A stretch of 64,000 nucleotides of DNA from Uranotaenia lowii. Its lineage: Eukaryota; Arthropoda; Insecta; Diptera; Culicidae. The first letter of the stretch is position 1, and each line of letters starts with the position of its first letter. A program made the position numbers and the translations under genes. The notes under the pieces are model-generated. The model was not told the DNA's origin. It saw only the letters and a list, made by a program, of their open reading frames with translations, and did no database searches. The stretch lies in contig NC_073693.1 in NCBI RefSeq assembly GCF_029784155.1, positions 150,786,843 through 150,850,842 on the forward strand, written 5' to 3'. Shown one piece after another: positions 1 to 9,682 of this stretch.

Positions 1-453
1 TCAGAATGTGGTGGTTCGATAAATGTACATACATAAGTTTGCTTGCTCATTCGCTCCGTTACAGCTGTTCGATATTCATCAATCGCACCCGATATTGCTC
101 CATTCATGCGGAATCATTGCGCTTTGTGGGTGTCAGCAAATCTCGACTACATAATGGAGGAATGATAAATGTTCCTTGGAATGGTCATGATTATTGGTAC
201 GAGATCGTCTTGGGTCAGTGAGTCGAAAATTGGATAATCGATATTTATGGGGGAATTATTGACCCGAAATCACTTCAATGTGTTTGGTCTTAGTCAAACT
301 GCAACTTAATTTATAAACTCCTAGTAAGAGTGGTTTTACGAAATAATTTGACCGTTTTAGTATATAGAGTACAATGTTCCGCACAGTGATTCAGATTCTA
401 GGAAGAGCATACATAAAAATAAGATTTTTAATGTAAGACTTAATTTTTTTTTG
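1..453. other. Unassigned left edge
   Basis: No coding sequence, terminal repeat or RNA gene is recognised here. A short open frame runs on the plus strand at 6-221, but it has no motif I know. The decayed LINE begins to be recognisable only at about 454, so part of this stretch could be its 5' region. Confidence 0.4.
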
Positions 454-1677
454 GCAGCCTCTTCGCGGGATAGGGACCTTAGGCTAACAACCTACTGCTC
501 CCGATTTATAAAAATGTTTACGGAATCCGAAAGAAATGACCGACCTGGAACTTTGGCGACCACTTTTAGCATGAAAACACGGACACGGATTGGAACATGG
601 AACGTTTTAATCCTTGCCCAACAAGGCAAGCTGGCTCAACTTGCTAAAGAAGCTAGCCGCCTCATGCTTGAAATTCTGAGACTGAGCAAAGTCCGTAAAC
701 CTAACACTCGAGAACACAAGGCACAGTCCGGGCAAGTACTGCTTTACTCTGGCATACGAGGAGACCACGCTACTCGCGAACGAGGAGTTGGTTTCCTGTT
801 GAGAAACGGGCTAGTAAGCTTACAATGGTTCAGTGTTGTGCGCCAACTGACGTTGCCAATTTGCAGGAGAAAGAGCAGTTTTACAGTCAACTGAACAGCA
901 TGGTTGAGAAAATTTCGCTCCGACAATCAGGACTTCGAGCGCAAAGCAAAAACGAAGAGCTGTTTGTTGAATTTTGTGGCAACCACAACATGGTGATGGT
1001 TGGATCGGTATTCCCCCATCGACCAGCACATAAGGTCACTTGGCTATCCCAAGATGGCCGAACAGAAAATCAAATTGACCACAATCAGCCGAAAATGGAG
1101 ATGGAGCCTTCTTGATGTCCCCAACAAACGAAGCGCAGACATCGCATCTGACCATCACCTCGTGGTTGGCAAGATACGACAGAGAGTTACGCGTGTCCAA
1201 CGGCACGAGGAGAAAGTCGGGTGTCGATACGACGTCCGCCGGTTGGAGAATCCCGAAGTGAAAAGGGCATACGTTGAACAGCTTGAATCCCGAATATCGG
1301 AGCTGCCGACAGACGGAACAGTCGAAGAACAGTGGTGCTGAATCAAGAATGCCTTTATTACGACGAGCCATGGTACGCTCGGTAAAGTTTGTGGAAAAAG
1401 AAGTGAATGGATGTCGGATGAAACTTAAAGGATGGTCGATGATCGGAGAAAGTCGAAAGTCGGAATTTAGCAGGCATGTACCGGGTCAGCCAAACCAGCC
1501 GCCCGCTTACGATATGTGGAGCTGGAAAAGGCAGTTAAACGAGCTTGTAGACGAGACAACAGAGCCTGGACAAACTTCCTAGCCGAAGTGGGAGAAAGAG
1601 CCGCCGCCATTGGACACATCCGATTACTTTATGACATTTCTCGCCGCCTTAGTGGTGCAAGGACTAATGCAAGAATG
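454..1677 (+). pseudogene. Decayed LINE-type retrotransposon, endonuclease half (left of gypsy insertion)
   Basis: This is the 5' part of a non-LTR retrotransposon ORF2. Translations in several frames carry the start of an AP-endonuclease-like domain (IGTWNV near 590), a GIRGDHATRERGVGF block near 750-795, and the SDHHLVV motif near 1147-1168, which contains the catalytic SDH signature of this endonuclease family. The reading frame breaks repeatedly: frames change near 815-850 and 1080, with further breaks after 1340, and a segment between about 910 and 955 looks deleted compared with the family's usual layout. The reverse transcriptase half resumes at 11508, after the gypsy element. Codons that should read CGN or GAN often appear as stops, which fits long neutral decay. 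The clade is not settled by eye (RTE-like or Nimb/I-like). It is not functional. Confidence 0.75.
1674..1677. repeat. 4-bp target-site duplication AATG, left copy
   Basis: AATG lies immediately before the first base of the 5' LTR and recurs at 11504-11507 immediately after the 3' LTR. A 4-bp duplication is normal for Ty3/gypsy integrases. Confidence 0.85.
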
Positions 1678-2717
1678 TGTTACATTGTATGAGTTTTGAA
1701 AGTAACAACATACGTAGAATGAGAAACACTGATAAGCAGTATACATAATCAAACGAACACTGTACCGCTCAAAGCAACGTACTGAGCATAGCCGCTCTAC
1801 TGCGATGGCATCTACTGTTCTCCGACTGAATTGTCACTCCCAGTTCCGCCCAAAAGCAAGTGCATGATAATCCTCAACTGAATATCACCCATCTAGCAGT
1901 GGATTTCGATTCCGTCAGGCTATCGCAAAAAGAATATTGGTGATCCAACTATTCGCGGACGAGCCGCACAATCAACACGACATCAAGAAATTCGTCTCAC
2001 GTTGAAAGGACGAGAATCATACTGCACCCAGTTGAGCTTGGAATTCAACGAATAAAACTAGCCAATTATTCCAAAAGGTAGTGGGAGCTCAGTTGAGGAA
2101 AAGAACTGTCCAGAAAGTATCAAACTCCCGTTGGAACATCGAGTCAAAGAGGAAAATCAATCCCGTCAATCCGGAAAACCACACCTCGGTTCAAGTGTGT
2201 CGAAAATCTGGCTTTGAGCATAAACCCCGACAATCTAAGCATGTGTGGATGTCATTGGGAATCATGCATGCTGAAAAAGTAGAGATCGTGTGAGAAAAGA
2301 AACATCAACCACAACACACAGGTAAAGTCGATCCCTTACGTTCTATTCGACCAGATTAAATAAATGTTAACATTCCCATGCGCATACAGATTGCTCTACG
2401 TGAAGACACAACATCACACAGTGGTAGCAAGAAGAATCCTACAAAAGTTACCGGTGGTGTAGAGAATCGGGCAGCTGATTGCCATAGCTCTGGTTGAATT
2501 GGTGAACACATCGATCAGAAGAAGGTCCTCGTCGAAGACGAAGTTATGATACTTTTATACTCATGCGCCAAATTAAAGCGAACTAAATGGATGATTTTTC
2601 AGGGCCTTTTTAAATCGATTCTGATTCCCTCTGGGAAGACAGAAACGCGGCGTCAATATTGCATGCGACGCTTGAAGCCCGATCAGCTGATCGCTAGTCT
2701 TCACCCCTCCGAGTGTG

Positions 2718-2753
2718 TATAAAATTCATATCGCGTTGTGCTCGATATCATTG
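2718..2753 (+). promoter_or_regulatory. LTR core promoter: TATA box and initiator
   Basis: TATAAAA at 2718-2724 is followed by TCATTG at 2748-2753, which resembles the arthropod initiator. The spacing of about 31 bases from TATA to the presumed start at about 2750 is typical of RNA polymerase II promoters. The identical sequence is in the 3' LTR at 10723-10758, where it could drive transcription into the flanking DNA. The start site is inferred. Confidence 0.6.
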
Positions 2754-2819
2754 GGGAGAGGAGAACTGAGGCGGATAACTTTGAAAACGACAGCGACTAC
2801 CGTGTTCGTCGAGAGAGAA

Positions 2820-3170
2820 AACTTGCATGTGTGCTTATCAAGGAAGGAAGCCGAAGACAGATAATCCCAACCGCCAAAACAACACCGATTTTGAAGCCGT
2901 GGGAGAACATTTCTGCATGTGTGCATGCCTAAGAAGAAGTATCGACGGAGGGTCATCTGAACTGCGAGAATAATAACAATCGTGTCGCCGTGGGAGAACG
3001 AGTTGCATGTGTGCATGCCAGCGAAGAGAGGAACAAAACAGAAAGTCTCGGATGCATGCTTAGACTTTCGGATGACCGCAGCATAAACTAGGAACCGTAA
3101 TAGTGGTAGTGTCAATACACTTGCATGCATGCGAAAGGAAAACGTGAGGAGTAAATGCATGCGAGCATAG
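2820..3170 (+). promoter_or_regulatory. Cluster of GCATGTGTGCATGC-like motifs in the LTR
   Basis: At least six related motifs lie in about 350 bp just downstream of the LTR promoter: TTGCATGTGTGC near 2823, TGCATGTGTGCATGCC near 2917 and again near 3004, GATGCATGC near 3052, TTGCATGCATGC near 3121, and ATGCATGCGAGC near 3155. Three of them follow a similar lead-in (GTGGGAGAAC or GAGAAAAC). The pattern resembles an array of protein-binding sites in the transcribed leader. The Drosophila gypsy element has a Su(Hw) insulator array in a comparable place, but these motifs are not an obvious match to that consensus. Confidence 0.45.
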
Positions 3171-3420
3171 TAGTGTTTGATCCGAGGTCCCGTCGATGAT
3201 CTGCAGCAGCGATGAATTTGTTGACAGCGGTACAGGTTAGATTTAGCTTATAAGTATTCATAATACCAGTAGAGTTTCCAGAATGAAACTAATTATATCG
3301 TGCCATTATTAATTATTGAGATGTTTAGGCCAAGTGCCAAATGATTTGTAGAGATTATTTATGCGCTTCTCGATCAGAAAACTTAACGCTTGCCGACTCA
3401 ATGTCCGGCCTATTAAGCTG

Positions 3421-3426
3421 AATAAA
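3421..3426 (+). terminator. Polyadenylation signal AATAAA in 5' LTR
   Basis: AATAAA lies about 70 bases before the LTR end, and its counterpart in the 3' LTR is 11426-11431. It marks the likely R/U5 boundary region; the copy in the 3' LTR would end the genomic transcript. Confidence 0.6.
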
Positions 3427-3498
3427 ATTCTTGTTTCATCAAACACAAATTATTGCGTGTTGAGTTTTATGCACTCCGGGTAAGGCTAAGTCGTTACA

Positions 3499-3510
3499 TT
3501 GGCGCCCAAC
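3499..3510 (+). other. Primer-binding site
   Basis: TTGGCGCCCAAC follows the 5' LTR directly. TGGCGCCC is the complement of the 3' end of a lysine tRNA, as used by gypsy of Drosophila and by many retroviruses. It would prime minus-strand DNA synthesis. The tRNA identity is inferred from the core only. Confidence 0.7.
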
Positions 3511-3623
3511 TAAACAAACCCGTGAAAGATTAAGCGAAAATATATGTTCTAGTTCTGTCATCTGTCAAAAGTGGTCATAGCGGTTCTAAAGTGAAATAAG
3601 TGTGTGCATTAAGGTTTTTCGTG

Positions 3624-5815
3624 ATGATGGACATAAACCATCTTGAGGATGAAGAGCTCTCTTTCGAGCTTGCTCTACGCGGAGTGAAACCAAATCCAAA
3701 TGTGGATCGTAGCGTTAAATTAAAAAACTTAGAAGCAATCTTAGATAAGGAGGCCAAGAACAAGAACATCCCCACCTCATCAGTGAACGTAATGTCAGAT
3801 GTGGATTATCATCTATCAGTGCCAAGCCAAAATATCGCCCATAGTTCATCTCGTAGAGGGAGCTATAAGGCAGAAATCAAGTGAAGCATTGAAAAAGTAT
3901 CGTTCGAGATTACTGCATTATCGGTTTCGGTTGGCATTAATAACAGACACGATGATAACAGCAAACGCGAACAAAACCATTTCGAAACTTGAGGCAGCCT
4001 TGAAGAGAATCGAGGAGAGTTTAGAGCAGCAGACAGCAAACACAGAGGGACAAGCGGGAGATCAGGAAATCCTTTATACTGACAAAGAAACCCTAGACAG
4101 ATTTAAAAACTCAAATCTTCAGTCGAGCATTAAAGAAATGGTTCAGCAACATGTACTTATGGGGCAACAACACAACAATGAGCGAATAGAAAATAGAAGG
4201 AAACAACAGCATCGAGGTCAGCAAGAATCAGAACAGCATAGACGAGAAAACCCGTGGATCAACCAGGAACAGCGGGTACAACAAGAACCCATCGAGCATC
4301 AACCTCACGACCGAATTCCTAGCAACTACCCAGTTCCAGAAGAGCCTCAGCATTGGGATCGCCAGCATTGGGCACAGCAAGCTTCACAACAACAACAACA
4401 TCTGGGACCATCAGCACCATTTCATTCTTCACAACAAGCATTACAGCCAGACAACAGCTTACACAACCAGTATTTGAACTTACTTCGTCAGCAACAAGAG
4501 CAAATACAACAGTTCGCTCAGTTACAGTCACAATATGAACAGCTCCAGAAAGACTTGGACGAGGAAAAGCAAAGACGCTATCAACTTCAGCATCAAATCT
4601 CCAACCAAAGGCAAGATACTCATCAACATTTCTACAATCGAGAAGCTGTTAGAAGAGAAGGCTTCGAACCGCACCTAAACGGACTTTCATCAACGGCATT
4701 TAATGCAAATGCAACACCGCAAAGCAGAATAGGGGACAATAACAACCCGAACAGATTTTCGCAACCACTCCACAGATGGAAAATCGAGGAATACGGAGGA
4801 GAAAACAACACGCAAAAGCTAGGCGAATTCCTGAATCAGATAAAAATGTATGCGGAGACTGAAGGCATGGACGACATCACACTGCTGCGTTCAATCAAGC
4901 AACTGCTCAAGGGTCGTGCACTCGAATGGTACACACGGAGTTATCGATACATCTACTCGTGGGCAGCCTTCAAGACAGAAATCAAAAAAGAGTTTCTTCC
5001 CCCATATTACTCCGAGATTCTTAAACAGGACTTGTATCTTAGGTTCCAGGGCGGGAACGAATCTTTTACCTCCTTCTACAGAGACTTGATATCAATATTT
5101 GAAATTATTGAGCCTCCAATGCCAGAATCGGAGAAATTATTCATTATAAAATCTCATCTGAACACGGATTTCGTTCCAATAGCAGCGGCATCGCAGGTGA
5201 CTACAGTTCAACAACTAGTTTAAGTCTGTAAAGATTTCGAAGTATCCCGATCATATGCAATAAAAAAATCGCCCATCCACTATGTACCGTCCAGCCTGGA
5301 ATAAGCCACCTCAACCCTCAAATACCAGAGGAATCGGATTAAGCTCCCCGCCGCAAGCAGCTCCTTATCGTAACATCGGCCGACATCAGGTAAACATGCT
5401 GGCAAACAATGTGTCAGAGCAGGAATCGGACATAGAACCCGAAGAATATCAAGAACGAGAACTCTCTCAACTGGAAACTGCAATGAACGCAGATGACGAG
5501 CTGATGACCATGACCGAAAACATCAACGCGCTACATTTAAAGCCGGGATCCATCAATAGAAACCAACGATATCCAGAGGACTCTTTGAACAACAACGGTC
5601 AGAAAACCAAAATCGCACTGAACTGCTGGCAATGCGAAACCCCAGGACACACCTACCTAATGTGTCAGAATCCTAAAACATTCATCTTTTGCTTCACTTG
5701 TGGCCGAAAAGGGTGCACAACAAGAAATTGTCAGAGCTGCCAAGCTAGGTGGAGACAATTATCGCCCGACAACCATCAAACCTATTCGGGAAACGGGAAA
5801 CGGGAGAGTCTTTAA
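3624..5815 (+). pseudogene. gag: gypsy gag, broken into three frames
   Basis: Gag would form the capsid of the cytoplasmic retrotransposon particle. The first ATG is at 3624 (a second at 3627), with a frame open to 3884. The same protein continues in the next frame (to 5223) and then in the third frame (to 5815). The order is: an acidic N-terminal region, a coiled-coil and very glutamine-rich region (about 4130-4620), a capsid-like domain (about 4770-5200), and two zinc knuckles at about 5620-5740. The first knuckle is C-x2-C-x4-H-x4-C; the second has C where H is usual (C-x2-C-x4-C-x4-C). Three breaks are visible: a frame change near 3860-3884, an in-frame TAA at 5221-5223, and a frame change at an A7 run at 5262-5268. 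The A7 run could also be an assembly error. Confidence 0.85.
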
Positions 5816-8800
5816 AGGGGAGGCAGAACTCTTCCACTTCAAGCAGCATCCCCAACATCACCACCTTACCACACTTTCGGAAGATCGAATCTTTACTTAT
5901 CAACCCTATTGATTCTGACAATCGTCCTTACGCTGAAGTCACTGTTCTTGGCCGAACTCTACGAGGATTACTTGACAGTGGTGCAACTTGTTCCTTGATT
6001 GGTGGTGATCTAACAAACATTTCGGATGAACTGGGTTTAACAAAATATCCAGTCAAAGGAGAAATACGAACGGTAGACAACTCACCTCATAAAGTATCAT
6101 TTTTCGCATATTTACCGATAGCTTACAATGACAAAACGCAAATACTTCCAGTGTTGTTCATCGAATCCATGCCGAAGTCTCTGATCTTAGGCATGGACTT
6201 CTGGGAAGCGTTTGGAATTAAAGCAATGGTGTGTGGTGTAACGCTCTCTCAACAAGTCAACAAGGATATCGTGGAATCGCTCCCGTCAACAGAAATAAAG
6301 AATCTCAAAGAAACTATCTCGAAGTTCCCCACAACACAAAACACTGGAAGATTAGGTCTCACAAATATCTATCAGCACACCATCGATACTGGAGCCGCAG
6401 CGCCCTTCAAACAGATATACTATCCCATGGCGAAGTTTGTACTGGATGACTTGAACAAGGAGGTAGATCGCATGCTGAAATTGAACGTTATTGAAGAGGC
6501 CATGTGTTGCCCTTGGAATAACGCAACTGTGGCTGTCAAGAAGAAAGATGGTTCTATGAGGCTTTGTTTAGACGCTAGAAAATTAAACTCCATCATCGTG
6601 CAGGAAGCGTATCCGATCCCTCACATAGCGTCCATAATGAATAATTTGAGTGGATCCAAGTTTCTGTCATCCATAGATCTCGAATCAGCATTCTGGCAAA
6701 TACCTTTGGAGCCTTCGTCCAGACAAAAAACGGCCTTTACAATTCCACAGCGTGGACACTATCAGTTTAAGGTAGTACCCTTTGGGTTATCGACTGCAAG
6801 TCAAGCACTTTCTCGAGTCATGAACCACATCTTTATCGACTTAGAACCACGAGTCTTCGTTTATCTGGACGACCTTATACTTGCAACAGAAACATTCGAA
6901 GAGCATCTTGCTCATTTAAAGGAGATTGCTCAGAGATTGAGCAAAGCTGGTTTGACAATCAACTCAGATAAGTCCATATTTTGCAGAAAAAGCCTGAACT
7001 ATCTTGGATACGTACTAGACGAAAATGGTTGGCATGTTGACGAATCAAAGATTGACGTGATTAGCAAATTCCCAACACCCTCATCTAAAAAACAGGTGCA
7101 ACGCTTCATCGGAATGTGCGGGTGGTACCGACGATTCATACGGAACTTCTCGGAAACAGCAGTCCCATTGACAGAGCTCACACGTGCGAAATCAAGATTT
7201 AAATGGTCGGAAGATTGCGAAAAGGCCTTTCAAACCCTGAAGAATCAGCTCACTTCAGCACCCGTACTTACTAAACCAGATTATTCGAAGCCCTTTGCAG
7301 TTGCATGTGATGCCAGTGACGTGGCAATAGGAGCAGTACTGACGCAAGAATCTAGCAAAGGCGAACAAGTCGTTTGCTATTTCTCACAAAAATTATCACC
7401 TGCTGAAAGGAAGTACTCTGTCACACATCGTGAATGCCTTGCGGTCATAAGATCCATAGAGAAATTTCGAGGATATTTGGAGGTAACGCACTTCACGGTC
7501 TTTTGTGACCACTCCAGTCTTCTGTACCTGAAAACCATGAAAAATCCTACCCCGCTGTTGGCTCGATGGATCCTGAGATTGAACGTATACTCATTCGACA
7601 TTAAGTACAGGAAAGGAAGCTCAAACATCGTTCCAGATTGTCTAAGCAGGATCGAAATGATCAATTCAGTCTCAGCAACGACATCTCCTAACTCCACTGA
7701 CATATGGTACAACGAACTGTGGAAGAAAGTAAATGCGGATCAGAACAGTTTCCCGGACTTCAGGGTTGTTGGAGATGTTCTCTACAAGAATTGTTCTATC
7801 CTCAACGATGCAGGAGGTCGATCACATCGGTGGAAAAAGGTCGTACCCGGACCGGAGAGAGCAGAACTCTTGCGACGATTCCATGACATACCAACAGCAG
7901 CACACCTGGGATACGAACGCACGTTCCAAAGAATACAGCGAGAGTATTACTGGCCGAATTTGTCCGTGGATGTCAAGAAGTACATTCGAAGTTGTGACAT
8001 CTGTAAGGCGTCCAAAGCCCCTAACTGTACCTTAACACCAACGCTAGGGAATCCGAAACCAGCCAAGCTGCCATGGGAGCTTATCTCGATCGATTGGGTA
8101 GGACCGATGACCCGATCCCGAAAAGGATTCAGCGTTCTCTTAGTCATCGTAGATTGGATTACCAAATTTGTAATTGTGGAACCCTTTCGAACTGCAAATG
8201 CTCAACAGATGGTCTGTTTCCTGGAAAATTATGTATTTTTACGATTTTCAACACCCAGAATCATTGTTTCCGACTCTGGATCACAATTTCTGTCTCAAGT
8301 CTTCCAATCATTGCTCAAAAGGTATAAAGTAATTCACATGAAAACTGCCTTTTATACGCCCATGTGTAATGCCGCAGAAAGAACGAATCGCACCTTAGTT
8401 ACCTGCATTAGATCTCTCTTGGACGTAGACCAACGTGACTGGGACCAACACCTGCAGCAGATAGTCTGTGCCGTGAATACAACCAAACACGACACGCTAG
8501 GATGCAGTCCCCATTATTGCAACTTTGGACGAGATCACATTCTCTTCACAGAAGGCTATCCTATGGCAAATCTTAATACGATAGATGATCCAGTGAAAGC
8601 TCAGGAATTACGAATAGAGATCATCAAAAACATCCAAGAATTTGTGTTATCCCGCATCAAAAAATCCCATGAAACCAGCAAACAACGCTACGATCTGCGC
8701 GCACGCAACCGAGATTTCAACATAGGAGACGTAGTGTGGAGGCGATCGTTTGAACAGTCCTCTGCAATCGATCATCGTACCAAAAAGCTCGGTCCGAAAT

Positions 8801-8853
8801 TTATACCCAGCCTCGTGCGCCAGAAACAAGGTTGCAACAACTACTTGTTGTAA
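5749..8853 (+). CDS. pol: gypsy pol polyprotein: protease, reverse transcriptase, RNase H, integrase
   Basis: This is a 1034-codon open frame in the -1 frame relative to the end of gag, overlapping it by 67 bases. The first ATG at 5749 is probably not the true start; translation most likely enters by -1 frameshifting at 5788. Domains in order: aspartic protease with DSGAT at residues 76-80; reverse transcriptase with YLDD at residues 372-375 (6862-6873); RNase H starting with CDAS near 7306; the integrase zinc region H-x-H-C-C near 7890-8010; and the integrase core with DWVG (near 8089), SDSG (near 8271) and the glutamate of AAERTN (about 8377). A chromodomain is not seen. TAA at 8851-8853 interrupts the C-terminal GPY/F region, and the same frame continues with recognisable sequence to a TAG at about 8914, so the last ~20 residues are lost. 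Confidence 0.93.
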   Translation: METIIARQPSNLFGKRETGESLKGRQNSSTSSSIPNITTLPHFRKIESLLINPIDSDNRPYAEVTVLGRTLRGLLDSGATCSLIGGDLTNISDELGLTKYPVKGEIRTVDNSPHKVSFFAYLPIAYNDKTQILPVLFIESMPKSLILGMDFWEAFGIKAMVCGVTLSQQVNKDIVESLPSTEIKNLKETISKFPTTQNTGRLGLTNIYQHTIDTGAAAPFKQIYYPMAKFVLDDLNKEVDRMLKLNVIEEAMCCPWNNATVAVKKKDGSMRLCLDARKLNSIIVQEAYPIPHIASIMNNLSGSKFLSSIDLESAFWQIPLEPSSRQKTAFTIPQRGHYQFKVVPFGLSTASQALSRVMNHIFIDLEPRVFVYLDDLILATETFEEHLAHLKEIAQRLSKAGLTINSDKSIFCRKSLNYLGYVLDENGWHVDESKIDVISKFPTPSSKKQVQRFIGMCGWYRRFIRNFSETAVPLTELTRAKSRFKWSEDCEKAFQTLKNQLTSAPVLTKPDYSKPFAVACDASDVAIGAVLTQESSKGEQVVCYFSQKLSPAERKYSVTHRECLAVIRSIEKFRGYLEVTHFTVFCDHSSLLYLKTMKNPTPLLARWILRLNVYSFDIKYRKGSSNIVPDCLSRIEMINSVSATTSPNSTDIWYNELWKKVNADQNSFPDFRVVGDVLYKNCSILNDAGGRSHRWKKVVPGPERAELLRRFHDIPTAAHLGYERTFQRIQREYYWPNLSVDVKKYIRSCDICKASKAPNCTLTPTLGNPKPAKLPWELISIDWVGPMTRSRKGFSVLLVIVDWITKFVIVEPFRTANAQQMVCFLENYVFLRFSTPRIIVSDSGSQFLSQVFQSLLKRYKVIHMKTAFYTPMCNAAERTNRTLVTCIRSLLDVDQRDWDQHLQQIVCAVNTTKHDTLGCSPHYCNFGRDHILFTEGYPMANLNTIDDPVKAQELRIEIIKNIQEFVLSRIKKSHETSKQRYDLRARNRDFNIGDVVWRRSFEQSSAIDHRTKKLGPKFIPSLVRQKQGCNNYLL
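5788..5835 (+). promoter_or_regulatory. -1 ribosomal frameshift signal between gag and pol
   Basis: The heptamer GGGAAAC at 5788-5794 fits X XXY YYZ and is in the correct zero frame (GGA AAC are gag codons). Slipping back by one base leads exactly into the pol frame, and the gag stop TAA is at 5813-5815. A perfect 8-bp stem (one G-U) can form between GGGAGAGT (5802-5809) and ACTCTTCC (5828-5835), seven bases after the heptamer, which is within the spacing that stimulates frameshifting. A second GGGAAAC at 5795-5801 is out of frame and probably irrelevant. Confidence 0.75.
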
Positions 8854-9682
8854 GATGTTAAAACGGGCAAAACAGGAGTCTACCATGCAAAGGACATCAA
8901 GGAAGATCATTAGTTCAGCTATGTACACAATAAAATGTCAACTATGAGCATTAAGCCACGAAAACACGCTCCATTACTGTAGTTTAACCAGGTGGCCTTA
9001 ACCTGCCAGGTAATCTTAGCAGCAAAAACTTGCAAACACGACCACTAAACTAGAACAAAACTCTTTTAGAAAACCGCAAAAAATCGCATAAATTAACATT
9101 TGATCTCCACGCATAAAACAACATAGAAACAAGAAAATGCGCAAGCTCGAATTAACCACATCATTTCAATAAGCACGAAATTTTAAAGCTAAATCATTTA
9201 AATAACCTGAAATCTTGTAGAAAGCCAAAACTCAATTCTACACTACTCAAGAATACTTAAGTAATTAATAAGGATAACAACATAGTACGATAGTCTAAAC
9301 CATACTCCAAAAAATGGTTCATCGAAATCTTGCAATTTTGTCACAAATCATTGTGAGGGCAAGCAAACCTAATGAAAATTAAGTCTTGTATTGCATCTCA
9401 ATGCAACTGCATTCGAGGTCCAGCGAATGGGAAATTTTGTCGAATCAGTGTTACTATAACATAAAAGTAATCATCGTTCGAGGTCCAGCGAATGGAAAAT
9501 TTTGTCGAATCAGTGTTAGTATAACGTCAAAGTAATCATCGTTCGAGGTCCAACAAATTGTACTTAAAGTACAACAATGGAATCTATTTGTCGAACCGGC
9601 TGCACAGTCACGTAACATTAGCGAAATTTTCGGGAATTCTTTAAAATCCCCGAAAATTTCTTTTGGGATAAGATTGGAGTTG
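8854..9682 (+). other. gypsy 3' untranslated region with repeats, hairpin and polypurine tract
   Basis: After pol there is no further ORF. The region holds 65-bp direct repeats beginning TTCGAGGTCCA at 9412, 9477 and 9542 (the third partial). Each of the first two contains a small inverted repeat, ATTCG...CGAAT. A perfect 12-bp hairpin lies at 9623-9634 / 9649-9660 (GAAATTTTCGGG and its complement). The purine-rich stretch GGGATAAGATTGGAG just before 9681 is the probable polypurine tract that primes plus-strand synthesis. Confidence 0.6.
9412..9560 (+). repeat. 65-bp direct repeats in gypsy 3' UTR
   Basis: Two full units (9412-9476, 9477-9541) and one partial unit start with TTCGAGGTCCA and include TTTTGTCGAATCAGTGTTA. 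The two full units differ at only a few bases. The function is unknown; similar short repeats occur near the polypurine tract of some LTR elements. Confidence 0.8.

Larger units (their letters stand above)
1678..3498 (+). repeat. 5' long terminal repeat (1821 bp)
   Basis: It begins TGTTACATTG and ends CGTTACA, giving the TG...CA ends of an LTR, and is repeated at 9683-11503. A TATA box, an initiator-like TCATTG and an AATAAA signal lie inside it in the order expected for U3-R-U5. U3 would be about 1.07 kb and R about 0.7 kb. The R region holds a cluster of GCATGTGTGCATGC-like motifs. A 144-codon open frame on the minus strand (2726-3160) overlaps this cluster; it is duplicated only because the LTR is, and I do not call it a gene. 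Confidence 0.93.

Noticed and set aside
2726..3160. 144-codon minus-strand frame in both LTRs
   Set aside because: It overlaps the LTR motif cluster, is duplicated only with the LTR, and has no recognisable domain.
5795..5801. Second GGGAAAC as an additional slippery site
   Set aside because: It is not in the gag frame in the X XXY YYZ phase.
8854..9682. Possible env gene after gypsy pol
   Set aside because: No frame longer than about 65 codons, no signal peptide or membrane segment.
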